A stretch of DNA of 64,000 nt from CAYXLI01 sp964464925 (lineage in GTDB: Bacteria > Acidobacteriota > Terriglobia > Bryobacterales > Bryobacteraceae), in the NCBI GenBank assembly GCA_964464925.1, contig CAYXLI010000007.1, forward strand, positions 186,001 through 250,000, in the 5' to 3' direction. Each line of letters starts with the position of its first letter. Position 1 is the first letter of the stretch. Below are positions 49,801-57,025 of the stretch, in pieces. A program made the position numbers and the translations under genes. A model generated the notes under the pieces. The model was given only the letters and a program-made list of their open reading frames with translations. It ran no database searches and had not been told where the DNA came from.

Positions 49801-50366
49801 TTGTTCGCGTTATTGCGATTCCCGTTGACGGCCCCGCCGACGCCGCCATTCTGGACTACGCCCGGAATTGTTTTTGTGAGTTGGAGAAAGTCGCGCGTCA
49901 GCAACGCGAGGTTCACCACCTGATTTGTATTGAGTACACCCGCGCGGTCAGCACCTTCCGTACGGATCGCTTCGGCCTGTGCTTCCACTATGATTGTTTC
50001 GTTCGTGCCGCCGACCTCGAGTTCGATTTGGCCGAGATCGATGCGGTCGTTGGCGGACACGTTTACCTCTTTGCGCTCATAACGCTTGAAACCGGGTGCT
50101 TCGATCGTGATGCTATAAAGCGACGGCTTCAGAGGGTTGAAGAAGAAAACTCCGTTACTGTTCGAAGTTGCTTCGCGGATGTCGCCCTGAGCGACATCGA
50201 CGAGCCTCACTTTGGCGTTCGGAATAACCCCGCCCTGTTTGTCATGTACCGTGCCCCCTACCGAGCCCGATACTTGTTGCCCCCACACCTGAGAACCTGC
50301 CAGGAGGAGAGTGGTCCCCAAAACCACTGCTCGCACTTGCGAGACAGCTCTATGCAAACGCTGCAT
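46824..50366 (-). CDS. Oar-like TonB-dependent outer-membrane receptor
   Basis: An 1180-residue outer-membrane protein. After a signal peptide (to ~residue 30) comes a carboxypeptidase-regulatory domain (~31-115; SGSVGGTVHDKQGGVIPNAKVRLVD), then the plug (~125-250, with LTVDGVTNIDTGSNGG and ISTKSG-like NVITKSGTRDFHGTGYLFHR) and a large 22-strand barrel that ends with a terminal phenylalanine (FMQLAAKFYF). Oar-type receptors import large substrates or export products using TonB energy. The ATG has a GGAGG ribosome site 6 nt upstream. A LacI-type palindrome and a hairpin lie in its leader region. The CRTAC1 gene follows at 7 nt. Confidence 0.93.
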   Translation of the reverse strand: MQRLHRAVSQVRAVVLGTTLLLAGSQVWGQQVSGSVGGTVHDKQGGVIPNAKVRLVDVAQGDIREATSNSNGVFFFNPLKPSLYSITIEAPGFKRYERKEVNVSANDRIDLGQIELEVGGTNETIIVEAQAEAIRTEGADRAGVLNTNQVVNLALLTRDFLQLTKTIPGVVQNGGVGGAVNGNRNNANNLTVDGVTNIDTGSNGGVLATMNMDQIAEFKVLTNAPPAEFGRSSGAQINVITKSGTRDFHGTGYLFHRHEGLNANNWLNNQQPQSNGLARPRNLYRYNYAGFNAGGPVLIPGTGLNRNRDKLFFFVSMEWQNQLAANSLRNVTVPTAAQREGDFSQTREGDGRPVYIRDPLSGLPCGVNTGGPGCFPGNIIPANRINPDGQKILKFYPLPNASDNQFNYQTQVSDKAPRRENLFRGDYNINEKWRLYSRYMYTVSSRDMAYGQWNADYNIPLGPMNFGNPGWSAITNLTTVINPTLTNEFIFGSSKNVLNIDPVDNAWKRDKLGLSYTMPYPKADTAGLVQNWRYGGVPNAPTSGFNGTPFRNFNHTWDITDNTAKILGTHTFKAGIYLHKSQKDQTAFTSVNGDIWFDRDTQNPGDTNWAFSNALLGNFQRLAQSNVVLNGQYRSWNVEWYVQDSWRATSKLSIDYGMRFYWIQPQYDAALQTSSFNPALYDNSKRAVLVQPAVVNGASVGINPLTGATTPPALVGSIVNNGQGFVNGLYANGMGLAGQNGYPKGLINDRGIHYAPRLGIAWQFAPKTVLRAGGAVLYDRFQGNPVFDMLPNPPSTQRPTFYYGNLSQIGNLQGTFFPADVRGFAIDGHVPTTYSYNVSIQRELAGGLLLDVAYVGNIGRHLLGRINENALPLGSAWLPQNQDPTVAKPTFDGRTTKNALLYRPYLGYGNAVVNFFGAVSNYNSLQVNLTRNFRNGLQFGAAYTWSKALGIANGDQDDLHPFNYKKANYGYLDYDVPHMLVLNYVYDLPKAARGGNFLDNKFGRVIANGWQLSGITTFQGGFPGNISVAFTGIGGELNRVYTGSESVAPRVVLTGDPGAKKQIDAWVDTSVFKAPSVGSAGIESARYVVRRPGINNWDISLFKNINFTEHMRLQLRAEAFNAFNHTQFSDFNRTVQFDPKTGAITNLPTSLGGGGGRYGFGAINSVRDPRFMQLAAKFYF

Positions 50367-50381
50367 TAGAAACCTCCATCG

Positions 50382-50404
50382 TCAGGGGTCCTGTTTGCCC
50401 CTGA
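50382..50404 (-). promoter_or_regulatory. Hairpin in the 5' leader of the TonB receptor gene
   Basis: TCAGGGG (50382-50388) pairs perfectly with CCCCTGA (50398-50404) around a 9-nt loop, 15 bp before the start codon, close to the GGAGG ribosome site. It could slow translation or hold a regulator. Confidence 0.5.
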
Positions 50405-50437
50405 AGATTGGCAAGAGCATATCAAATTCGAAACGGG

Positions 50438-50455
50438 TTTGTAAGCGCTAGCAAA
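50438..50455. promoter_or_regulatory. LacI-type operator-like palindrome before the TonB receptor gene
   Basis: TTTGnnAGCGCTnnCAAA: a perfect AGCGCT core with TTTG/CAAA arms. This pattern fits the operators of LacI-family sugar regulators. It lies about 70 bp upstream of the TonB receptor start and 21 bp from the stop of the class V aminotransferase. No LacI gene is in the window. Confidence 0.55.
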
Positions 50456-50476
50456 GAAATTTGAGAAAGGAATTTG

Positions 50477-51601
50477 TCAGCTACAGATCTCCTCCACCAG
50501 AGCGTGGATCGCATCGGGAGGGATATAGAAATGCGGACTCACCCGCACCCAGCCCTGCCGGGGCGCGGCGATGAATCCTTTGTCCTTCAACCTGGAAACG
50601 ATCAGCCGCGAGTCAACGCCCTCCTTCCGGAAGCTCACGATACCGGCTCCATTATTGGGCGTACGCGTCCCGAGCACTTCGAATCCCTTCGCCCGAACTC
50701 CTTCGTAGACCTCGTCGGCCAGCGCCTGCACCTGTGGTCCGATAACCTCCGGTCCAACTGAGTTTACAAAGTCGAGCGCAGCGCGCAGCCCGAAACATCC
50801 GATCGTGTTCAGCGTGCCGCACTCGTATCGGCCCGCATCGGGACGCAGAGTCATATCCCGGGATGAGTAGTCGTTGTAACCGGCTACGTTCGTCCACCCG
50901 AACTCCACCGGCTTGATCTCATCCTGCAAGTCCCGCCGCACATAGAGGATGCCGCAGCCTTCCGGACCGAGCAGCCATTTATGCCCGTCGGCGGAAAGCG
51001 CGTCTATCCTGGCTGTCCGCACATCCACGGGAAACGCGCCCAAGCCCTGAATCGCATCCACGAAGAAGAAGCACCCGTGGCGGTGGCAAATTTCTCCAAT
51101 TGCGTTCAAGTCCGCCCGGAACCCACTCAGGTATTGCACATAGCTGATGGCTAGCAGCCGCGCACCCTTCGTAGCCCGGTCAATCGCCTCCAAGGATGCC
51201 GTACAGGAAAGCCAGACAACCTCAATTCCGCGTCCTTCTAACTGCTTCCAGACGTAATAGTTGGCAGGAAATTCCTCATGAAATGCTACAACCTTATCTC
51301 CTGCCCTCCAATCGATCCCCATGGCCACGGTTGCGATGCCTTCGGAAGTGTTCTTCACGATCGCAATCTCGCTCCGATCGGAGTGGATCAGTGTTGCCGC
51401 TGCGTCCCGGACGCCCTCGTAGGCATCCAACCACTGGCTATAGTGCAGGGACCCATAGAGACAAGCATCGTCAGCCAGGTTTTTCATCGCATCGGCCGCC
51501 GCTCTACAAAGCGGGGCAACGCCGGCATGATTCAGATAAACAAGCTGATCGAGGACGGGAAACTGATCCCGGTATTGCGTGCTTAAGATTTCGTAACGCA
51601 T
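50477..51601 (-). CDS. Class V aminotransferase (cysteine-desulfurase/isopenicillin-epimerase-like)
   Basis: A 374-residue PLP-dependent enzyme. The PLP lysine is in SADGHKWLLGPEGCGILYV; other family points are YLNHAGVAPL at the start, KNTSEGIATVAMG and FFVDAIQGLGAFPVD. It lacks the flexible catalytic-Cys loop of IscS-type desulfurases, so an epimerase-like or lyase-like reaction on an amino acid is more likely. It is monocistronic and divergent from the M48 protease gene; a TATACT at 51654-51659 is near that gene. Confidence 0.87.
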   Translation of the reverse strand: MRYEILSTQYRDQFPVLDQLVYLNHAGVAPLCRAAADAMKNLADDACLYGSLHYSQWLDAYEGVRDAAATLIHSDRSEIAIVKNTSEGIATVAMGIDWRAGDKVVAFHEEFPANYYVWKQLEGRGIEVVWLSCTASLEAIDRATKGARLLAISYVQYLSGFRADLNAIGEICHRHGCFFFVDAIQGLGAFPVDVRTARIDALSADGHKWLLGPEGCGILYVRRDLQDEIKPVEFGWTNVAGYNDYSSRDMTLRPDAGRYECGTLNTIGCFGLRAALDFVNSVGPEVIGPQVQALADEVYEGVRAKGFEVLGTRTPNNGAGIVSFRKEGVDSRLIVSRLKDKGFIAAPRQGWVRVSPHFYIPPDAIHALVEEICS

Positions 51602-51696
51602 CTTCCCGACTATACGTTAAACAGTTAGGCCCCCGCCTGTCAGATCTTTGGGTCTATACTGAAGTTGGCAGCACTACTGGCACTTAGGAGTTCTGG

Positions 51697-52695
51697 ATGA
51701 AACGCCTCATCGCCGCCCACATGGGTCTGCTGGCAATGCTCTTTACGCTAGCCCCGGCACCCATCCTCGCCAAAGACAAGAAGAAAGACCCCGAAGAGAT
51801 CGGCAACCGGAATGTCGACAAAGGCGTTAACTTCTATTCGCTGGAGAAAGAAATCGCGCTCGGCAAGCAGGTTGCGCAGGAAGTGGAGCGCGCTGCCCGC
51901 ATCATTGATGACCCCGTCATCGCGGAGTACGTAAATCGCGTAGGACAGAATCTTGTTCGCAACTCGGACGTGAAAGTGCCGGTTACGATCAAGGTGCTGG
52001 ACAGCGAGGATATCAACGCGATGGCACTGCCCGGCGGTTTCTTTTACGTGAACTCGGGCCTCATCCTGCGCGCCGAATCGGAATCCGAACTCGCCGGCGT
52101 GATGGCTCACGAGATTGCCCACATCGCAGCCCGGCATGGTACGCGTCAGGCCACACGTGGACAACTGGTAAACTTCGCGACCATTCCGCTGATCTTCATG
52201 GGCGGCTGGACTGGTTACGGCATCCGCCAGGCGACCAGTATCCTGGTTCCGCTCGGCTTCCTATCCTTCTCCCGCGGCTTCGAGTCGGAAGCAGACATGC
52301 TCGGCCTGCAGTATCTCTATAAAGCAGGTTACGACCCGACCGCATTTGTCGACTTCTTCGAAAAAATTCAATCCGATGAGAAGAAGAAGCCCGGCACCAT
52401 GGCCAAAGTATTCTCTTCGCATCCTCTGACGGACGACCGGATTAAGGTTGCGCAGAAGAACATCCAGGAAATGCTTGCCGCCAAGCCCGAGTACGTCGTA
52501 ACCACTTCGGAATTCAACGACGTGAAGGCTCGCCTGAGCGCGATGCACAATCGCCGAAAGATCGATCCCAAAGACGCGAACCGTCCGCAGTTGAAGAAGG
52601 GCCCCGGTGGCACGGTACCGGTGGATGGCGACCAGAAGGGCAAAGAAAAGACCGACGAAGACGAACGCCCAACCCTGAAGCGCCGCCCTGCGTAA
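51697..52695 (+). CDS. Exported M48-family metalloprotease
   Basis: A 332-residue secreted zinc protease of the BepA/Oma1 kind. Signal peptide MKRLIAAHMGLLAMLFTLAPAPILA; zinc motif HEIAH in GVMAHEIAHIAARHG; third ligand Glu in SRGFESEADMLGLQYL. The C-terminal ~60 residues are low-complexity and charged (KRRPA at the end). Relatives act in outer-membrane quality control. The promoter is probably the TATACT at 51654-51659; the gene ends 40 bp before a hairpin. Confidence 0.93.
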   Translation: MKRLIAAHMGLLAMLFTLAPAPILAKDKKKDPEEIGNRNVDKGVNFYSLEKEIALGKQVAQEVERAARIIDDPVIAEYVNRVGQNLVRNSDVKVPVTIKVLDSEDINAMALPGGFFYVNSGLILRAESESELAGVMAHEIAHIAARHGTRQATRGQLVNFATIPLIFMGGWTGYGIRQATSILVPLGFLSFSRGFESEADMLGLQYLYKAGYDPTAFVDFFEKIQSDEKKKPGTMAKVFSSHPLTDDRIKVAQKNIQEMLAAKPEYVVTTSEFNDVKARLSAMHNRRKIDPKDANRPQLKKGPGGTVPVDGDQKGKEKTDEDERPTLKRRPA

Positions 52696-52735
52696 ACGAC
52701 TTCCTGCAAACGCACTGAATTACGGAAACGGCGGG

Positions 52736-52751
52736 TGTCCGATAACGGACA
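52736..52751 (+). terminator. Short hairpin after the M48 protease gene
   Basis: TGTCCG pairs with CGGACA around ATAA, followed by a weakly T-rich stretch (TTCGCGGTTTCATTT). It would be a weak terminator between the protease and CHRD genes. Confidence 0.4.
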
Positions 52752-52764
52752 TTCGCGGTTTCAT

Positions 52765-52795
52765 TTGATCAATCCCAGCCGCCTTCGGGTATACT
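52765..52795 (+). promoter_or_regulatory. Promoter of the CHRD gene
   Basis: TTGATC (52765-52770) and TATACT (52790-52795) are 19 bp apart, followed by GGAGG (52810-52814) 7 nt before the ATG. The spacing is slightly long for a standard promoter. Confidence 0.5.
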
Positions 52796-52821
52796 CGCCT
52801 TATTTCAACGGAGGTCGCTTC

Positions 52822-53382
52822 ATGATCAAATCACTAGTGCTGTGTGGTCTCGTCGTCGCAATGAGCACGGCGCAGGCTGCCACAATCTCCGCCTCCGCTG
52901 TCCTTTCGGGCAGCAGTGAGAATCCCCCAACCGGTTCGCCAGGCACGGGCTTCGCTTCCGTGATCTACGATTCGACAGCCCACACGCTCTTCGTCGATGT
53001 TGTGTTCTCCGGCCTGGGATCAGGTACTACGGCTTCCCACATCCATTGCTGCGCACTGCCTTCGGCGAATGCTCCTGTCGCGACTACAGTACCCACTTTC
53101 CCCGGCTTTCCTCTGGGAGTCACCTCTGGGACGTACATCCACACGTTAGACCTGACGATGTCCTCAAGCTTCAATCCTTCCTTTGTGACGGCAAATGGCA
53201 GCGTCGCGGGCGCAGAGGCAGCCTTAGCAGCCGGGCTGGCGAACGGGAGCACCTATCTGAACATTCACACGACGCAGTTCCCTGCGGGAGAGATCCGCGG
53301 CCAACTCGTGCCCGAACCGGCCACCGGAGTCCTCATGTTCCTCGTGGCGTTCGGCTGTGCGGCCCTCCGGCGCCGAACTTAA
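52822..53382 (+). CDS. CHRD-domain protein with PEP-CTERM-type anchor
   Basis: A 186-residue secreted protein. The ATG at 52822 (GGAGG 7 nt upstream) begins a signal peptide (MIKSLVLCGLVVAMSTAQA). Most of the body is a CHRD beta-sandwich (ASHIHCCAL, GTYIHTLDLTM, FPAGEIRGQL). The C-terminus is VPEPATGVLMFLVAFGCAALRRR, i.e. a PEP motif, a hydrophobic span and a basic end. This is the PEP-CTERM sorting signal cut by exosortase, so the protein should be anchored or released with surface glycan. No exosortase gene is in the window. It overlaps the GH36 gene end by 4 bp. Confidence 0.87.
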   Translation: MIKSLVLCGLVVAMSTAQAATISASAVLSGSSENPPTGSPGTGFASVIYDSTAHTLFVDVVFSGLGSGTTASHIHCCALPSANAPVATTVPTFPGFPLGVTSGTYIHTLDLTMSSSFNPSFVTANGSVAGAEAALAAGLANGSTYLNIHTTQFPAGEIRGQLVPEPATGVLMFLVAFGCAALRRRT

Positions 53383-55571
53383 TTCGTGCGCTCCAGGATT
53401 ACTGCAGTGCTGTCAAAGTCGCCACGGAGGTTCACGCTGATTCCGTGGTGCATCAGGTATGCTCCGCTCAGCTCCGCCTGCTTCTCTTGTAATTTGCCGT
53501 CGATCGATTCGACGCGATAGACCGCCTTCTCATCCAAACCGCGGAAGTGAATCGCGGGTGCCGCCGTGTTGTATTGCTGCGAATGGCGGAAAGCGAACAG
53601 GACGGCCTGCCTGCCGTCTTCGGCGACGTACTCATTGGAAGATACGTCGTTGGACCGGGGAGACATCAGGCGATACAACGTGCCCAATTCCACCGTGCCT
53701 CGTGTGCGCTTGTAGATCGTTATCATGCGGGTGGCGAGGGCAGAATCCTGCTCGGACCAGCGATTCAGATTTGCACCGATGCCAAGGGCACCCTGCATGG
53801 CCACGAGGAATCGAAACTGCAGCGGTGCGCTGCGCCGGTTCATGTTCGGAACGTCCGTCACCCAGGCGGACATAATCTTCGGCGAATAGGCTTGCGTGAA
53901 ACCTTCCTGGATTCTGAGCCGGTCGAATGCCTCGGTATTGTCCGACGGCCAGACTTCGTCGACTCGTTGCAGAATGCCTAGATCCACTCGGCCTCCCCCG
54001 CCCGAGCACGATTCGATCTCCAGTTTGGGATGCTTCTGCCGCAACCGGTCCAACAATTCGTAAAGATTCCGCGTGTACTTCACCCAGAGTTCGCGTTGCT
54101 CTGCCGGCGGCACTTCCGGCCAGCCCGGTTCCGAAAAGGAACGATTCATATCCCACTTAAAGTACTTGATGTTCAAATCGCTCGCGAGCTTATCCAGGAC
54201 ACCGAAGAGGTATTCTTTGACATCATCCCGGGCAAGGTTGAGCACCATTTGGTTGCGCAACTCGCTGCGGGGACGCCCCGGGAAGTTCATGACCCAATCC
54301 GGATGCTTACGATAGAGATCACTATCGGCATTCACCATCTCCGGCTCGACCCAAAGGCCAAAGTCCATACCGAGCTGATTCACATGGCTGATGAGGCCGC
54401 TCAATCCTTGGGGGAATTTCTGCGGGTTCACAAACCAATCGCCCAGACCTGCACGATCGTTATTGCGCTTCCCGAACCAGCCATCATCCACTACAAACAA
54501 CTCAACCCCTAGTTTTGCTGCCTTTTCAGCCAGTGCTTTCTGGCCGGGTTCGTCGACCTGAAAGGTGGTCGCTTCCCAGGAGTTGTACAGGACGGGACGC
54601 AGACGGGAAGCCTTGCCCCCCGGAAGTACCTGCTCTCGCTCGAACGCGTGCAGCAGGCGCGATGCGCCGCCCCAACCGGATTGGGAGTATCCCGCGAAAA
54701 ACTCAGGGGTCTCGAGACTCTCACCTGGCTTCAAGGGATATTCGAAATCGAAGCTATTCAGGCCTCCGGCGACGCGAACCTGCCGGTATGGAGTCTGTTC
54801 TACCGTGATACGCCAGTTGCCGCTCCAGGCTAGGGCACCGAACCATACCCCGCCGTGTTCTTCTCCCACATCCCCGTGGTCTATCGCGAACCATGGATTG
54901 AAATTGTGGCTGGTGTGTCCCTTACGGCTTTCCAGGATCTTCTTGCCTTCCTGAATGGGCTCCCGGTTGATCTGTGTTTCGGCTGCCCAGCGGCCGCTCA
55001 GGTAGGTGAGATAGTATCCATCACCGGGCGGCAGGTTCCACGTCGCGGATTGCGCACTCTCGATCGTGACCGTGCCGGCCGTGCGATTTCGAATGGTCGC
55101 GCTGCGGCGAAGGATGCCGTGTTCCGGATATACCCGATAATGCAGCGTAGCCTCCACATCGTCGCGAATATCTTTCATCTCGATAGCGAGATCATTGCCC
55201 TCAATCCGGTGGGAAACATATTTCAAAACCAGGTCGCGGTCACCGTCTGAGCGAACAATCTTCAGTGCGGGCTCGTAGTACCGCGGACCGCCCCATCCCG
55301 GGTACTCCTCGTTCTCCAGCATCTGATGAGGATCAAAGGACGAGATATCGCGCCGTGCCGCCGCGACCGGCAGATCTTCCATGCGCCACAAAGGGGCTCC
55401 CCAGTAAAGATTTTGCACCGAACCGTTCTGATCGACACCTATCGCGTATGAGTTATGTCGAGTGGTCAGCATCCAAATGTGACGGCTGGAGTCGTATTGA
55501 ATGGCTGTTTGGCCGAAACAAGGGATCGCCGCTAACACGGCGAAAGAAGCGAATGCAACTTTAGATAGCAT
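53379..55571 (-). CDS. Exported GH36 alpha-galactosidase
   Basis: A 730-residue secreted glycosidase. Signal peptide MLSKVAFASFAVLAAIPCFG; N-terminal beta-sandwich to ~300; TIM barrel to ~600; C-terminal beta domain. The nucleophile Asp is in YFKWDMNRS and the acid/base Asp in WPSDNTEAFDRL; EIESCSGGGGRVD is also typical. It would hydrolyse terminal alpha-galactosides of galactomannan or raffinose-type sugars in the periplasm. The gene is not part of an obvious operon; its stop overlaps that of the CHRD gene. Confidence 0.93.
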   Translation of the reverse strand: MLSKVAFASFAVLAAIPCFGQTAIQYDSSRHIWMLTTRHNSYAIGVDQNGSVQNLYWGAPLWRMEDLPVAAARRDISSFDPHQMLENEEYPGWGGPRYYEPALKIVRSDGDRDLVLKYVSHRIEGNDLAIEMKDIRDDVEATLHYRVYPEHGILRRSATIRNRTAGTVTIESAQSATWNLPPGDGYYLTYLSGRWAAETQINREPIQEGKKILESRKGHTSHNFNPWFAIDHGDVGEEHGGVWFGALAWSGNWRITVEQTPYRQVRVAGGLNSFDFEYPLKPGESLETPEFFAGYSQSGWGGASRLLHAFEREQVLPGGKASRLRPVLYNSWEATTFQVDEPGQKALAEKAAKLGVELFVVDDGWFGKRNNDRAGLGDWFVNPQKFPQGLSGLISHVNQLGMDFGLWVEPEMVNADSDLYRKHPDWVMNFPGRPRSELRNQMVLNLARDDVKEYLFGVLDKLASDLNIKYFKWDMNRSFSEPGWPEVPPAEQRELWVKYTRNLYELLDRLRQKHPKLEIESCSGGGGRVDLGILQRVDEVWPSDNTEAFDRLRIQEGFTQAYSPKIMSAWVTDVPNMNRRSAPLQFRFLVAMQGALGIGANLNRWSEQDSALATRMITIYKRTRGTVELGTLYRLMSPRSNDVSSNEYVAEDGRQAVLFAFRHSQQYNTAAPAIHFRGLDEKAVYRVESIDGKLQEKQAELSGAYLMHHGISVNLRGDFDSTAVILERTN

Positions 55572-55833
55572 GTTCCAGCTGAAGTATATTCGGTTCGCGC
55601 AATCTTGCGCCTGGTCTTTCGGAGGGAATCACGCTGCGCGAGGCGCTGTGCACCACGAGCCCCTACCCATAACCGTGCCCTTACCGCATCGAAATTCACG
55701 CGGTGTTGCCTCTGTCCAGACATTTAAACGCAGCGGCAAAGCCGGGCTATCGTGAACACCGTTGTTAGAGTGAAAGGAGCGCGTTACAGATGCACCATCA
55801 CCTCTCACGCACTCGAGGCAAGGAGATTACGAA

Positions 55834-56289
55834 TTGAAGCGGCGCACATTCTTTGGTTTCGGCTTTTCCATCTTCGCGAGCAGCACGGCGTTGTTGTTAG
55901 CAAGAGATGATGAGGAAAAGCACAATGGGTATGGCAGGAAGCATGGTCATCGCGAGGATGAAGACGATGACGAAGACGAGCATCACCGCGGAAACGGCCA
56001 TCGCGGAAGGTACTTCCGACCGGAAGACGCTATCTATCTCAGAAGATATTACGGTGGGCCCGTCGATCTGCCTCCGGGGCTTCGCAAGAAGTACTACCGC
56101 ACTGGTACGCTTCCGCCCGGATGGGAGAAGCGTTTTCGTCCATTCCCCCCCGCTGTGATTCAGCGATTACCTCCGCCACCTCCATACGCCGACCGCGGTT
56201 ATGTGGATGGATACGCTGTCGTATATGACCGCCGTACCCGTGCAATTCTCGATGTGATCGATCTGCTCAACGCCGCCACTGGCCGGTGA
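55834..56289 (+). CDS. Exported His/Asp/Glu-rich protein
   Basis: A 151-residue secreted protein. The start is TTG at 55834 behind AAGGAG (7 nt). A short leader (FFGFGFSIFASSTALLLA) is followed by a stretch of alternating acidic and histidine residues (REDEDDDEDEHHRGNGHRG) and a basic/aromatic RcnB/CigR-like part (LPPGLRKKYYRTGTLPPGWEKRF). The acidic-histidine region could bind Ca, Zn or Ni. Resemblance to RcnB is by pattern only. The 262 bp before it hold no gene. Confidence 0.68.
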   Translation: MKRRTFFGFGFSIFASSTALLLARDDEEKHNGYGRKHGHREDEDDDEDEHHRGNGHRGRYFRPEDAIYLRRYYGGPVDLPPGLRKKYYRTGTLPPGWEKRFRPFPPAVIQRLPPPPPYADRGYVDGYAVVYDRRTRAILDVIDLLNAATGR

Positions 56290-56354
56290 AGCCTGGGCGG
56301 AGCAGGCGCTCTTCTTCCCTCGACTGGCGCGATCACGGTAGAATGACGTAAGTA

Positions 56355-56858
56355 ATGCAGGTTCTGCAGGCCGGCGGCCATAAACTGCTCCTCCTGGAAC
56401 TGGATACGGACTTCGTAAGCAATATCGCGCGGCAGGCCGGATTCGAATTCAAGGTGGACGACACAACGAGAGCTCTTACGCTCGACCTTCTCGCGACGGA
56501 CCGGCAGGCTCCGTTGTTGCTTTTCGATGCTGCCGATCCTGGCAACTTGGGCTGGTTTTCGCGATGTCAGTTCTACGTCGATGGCCAGACCGGAATCGTT
56601 CTGCAGACTCCAATCACTCTGGCCAATATTCGAGATCGCGCCGGCAATATGCTGCCAAATTCGATCCGCCTGAGGATCGCGAAGGAACTGCCCGCCTCCT
56701 TCCGATTGCCTGGGAAACAGCCAGTTACTGAACAGATGATTTATGCGGTGTTGTACAACCTGCTCAACGCTCTGCTTAATGTGGGAGTAGGTGTTTGCGG
56801 AAACGGCATCGTAAAGCCCCTGGCGGGCCGCACCGAGAGTTTCGGCACGCGAAATTAG
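56355..56858 (+). CDS. Protein of unknown function (167 residues)
   Basis: A 167-residue protein from ATG 56355 with no signal peptide and normal codon use (G/C in third positions). It starts with LQAGGHKLLLLELDTDFVSNIARQAGFEFK and has RLPGKQPVTEQMIYAVLYNLLNALLNVGVG as a hydrophobic helix, perhaps membrane-associated. TAGAAT at 56339-56344 is a possible -10 box 10 nt before the start. I recognise no family. It is followed by two hairpins and the convergent phosphomannomutase gene. Confidence 0.6.
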   Translation: MQVLQAGGHKLLLLELDTDFVSNIARQAGFEFKVDDTTRALTLDLLATDRQAPLLLFDAADPGNLGWFSRCQFYVDGQTGIVLQTPITLANIRDRAGNMLPNSIRLRIAKELPASFRLPGKQPVTEQMIYAVLYNLLNALLNVGVGVCGNGIVKPLAGRTESFGTRN

Positions 56859-56943
56859 TCACCTCTGATAAATCCGAGCGAGTAAAAGTCACCGCTAAAT
56901 TCCATCTCTTCGTAACACAGATATGCGACCATGCTTGTGACTC

Positions 56944-57013
56944 GCGAGTGACGGTCGGAGGCACTCGCTCGAAGTCGGCGGAGACAGTGCCGGTCCCGGA
57001 AACCGGCACTGTC
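56944..57013. repeat. Two strong hairpins between convergent genes
   Basis: GCGAGTG (56944-56950) pairs with CACTCGC (56962-56968), and GACAGTGCCGGT (56983-56994) pairs perfectly over 12 bp with ACCGGCACTGTC (57002-57013). They lie between the 167-residue gene and convergent phosphomannomutase gene. The second is the strongest inverted repeat found here, but no T-run follows on either strand. Confidence 0.75.
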
Positions 57014-57025
57014 AATATCCCGCGA

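Noticed and set aside
56996..57005. CCGGAAACCGG as a separate operator
   Set aside because: It is only the inner part of the 12-bp hairpin at 56983-57013.
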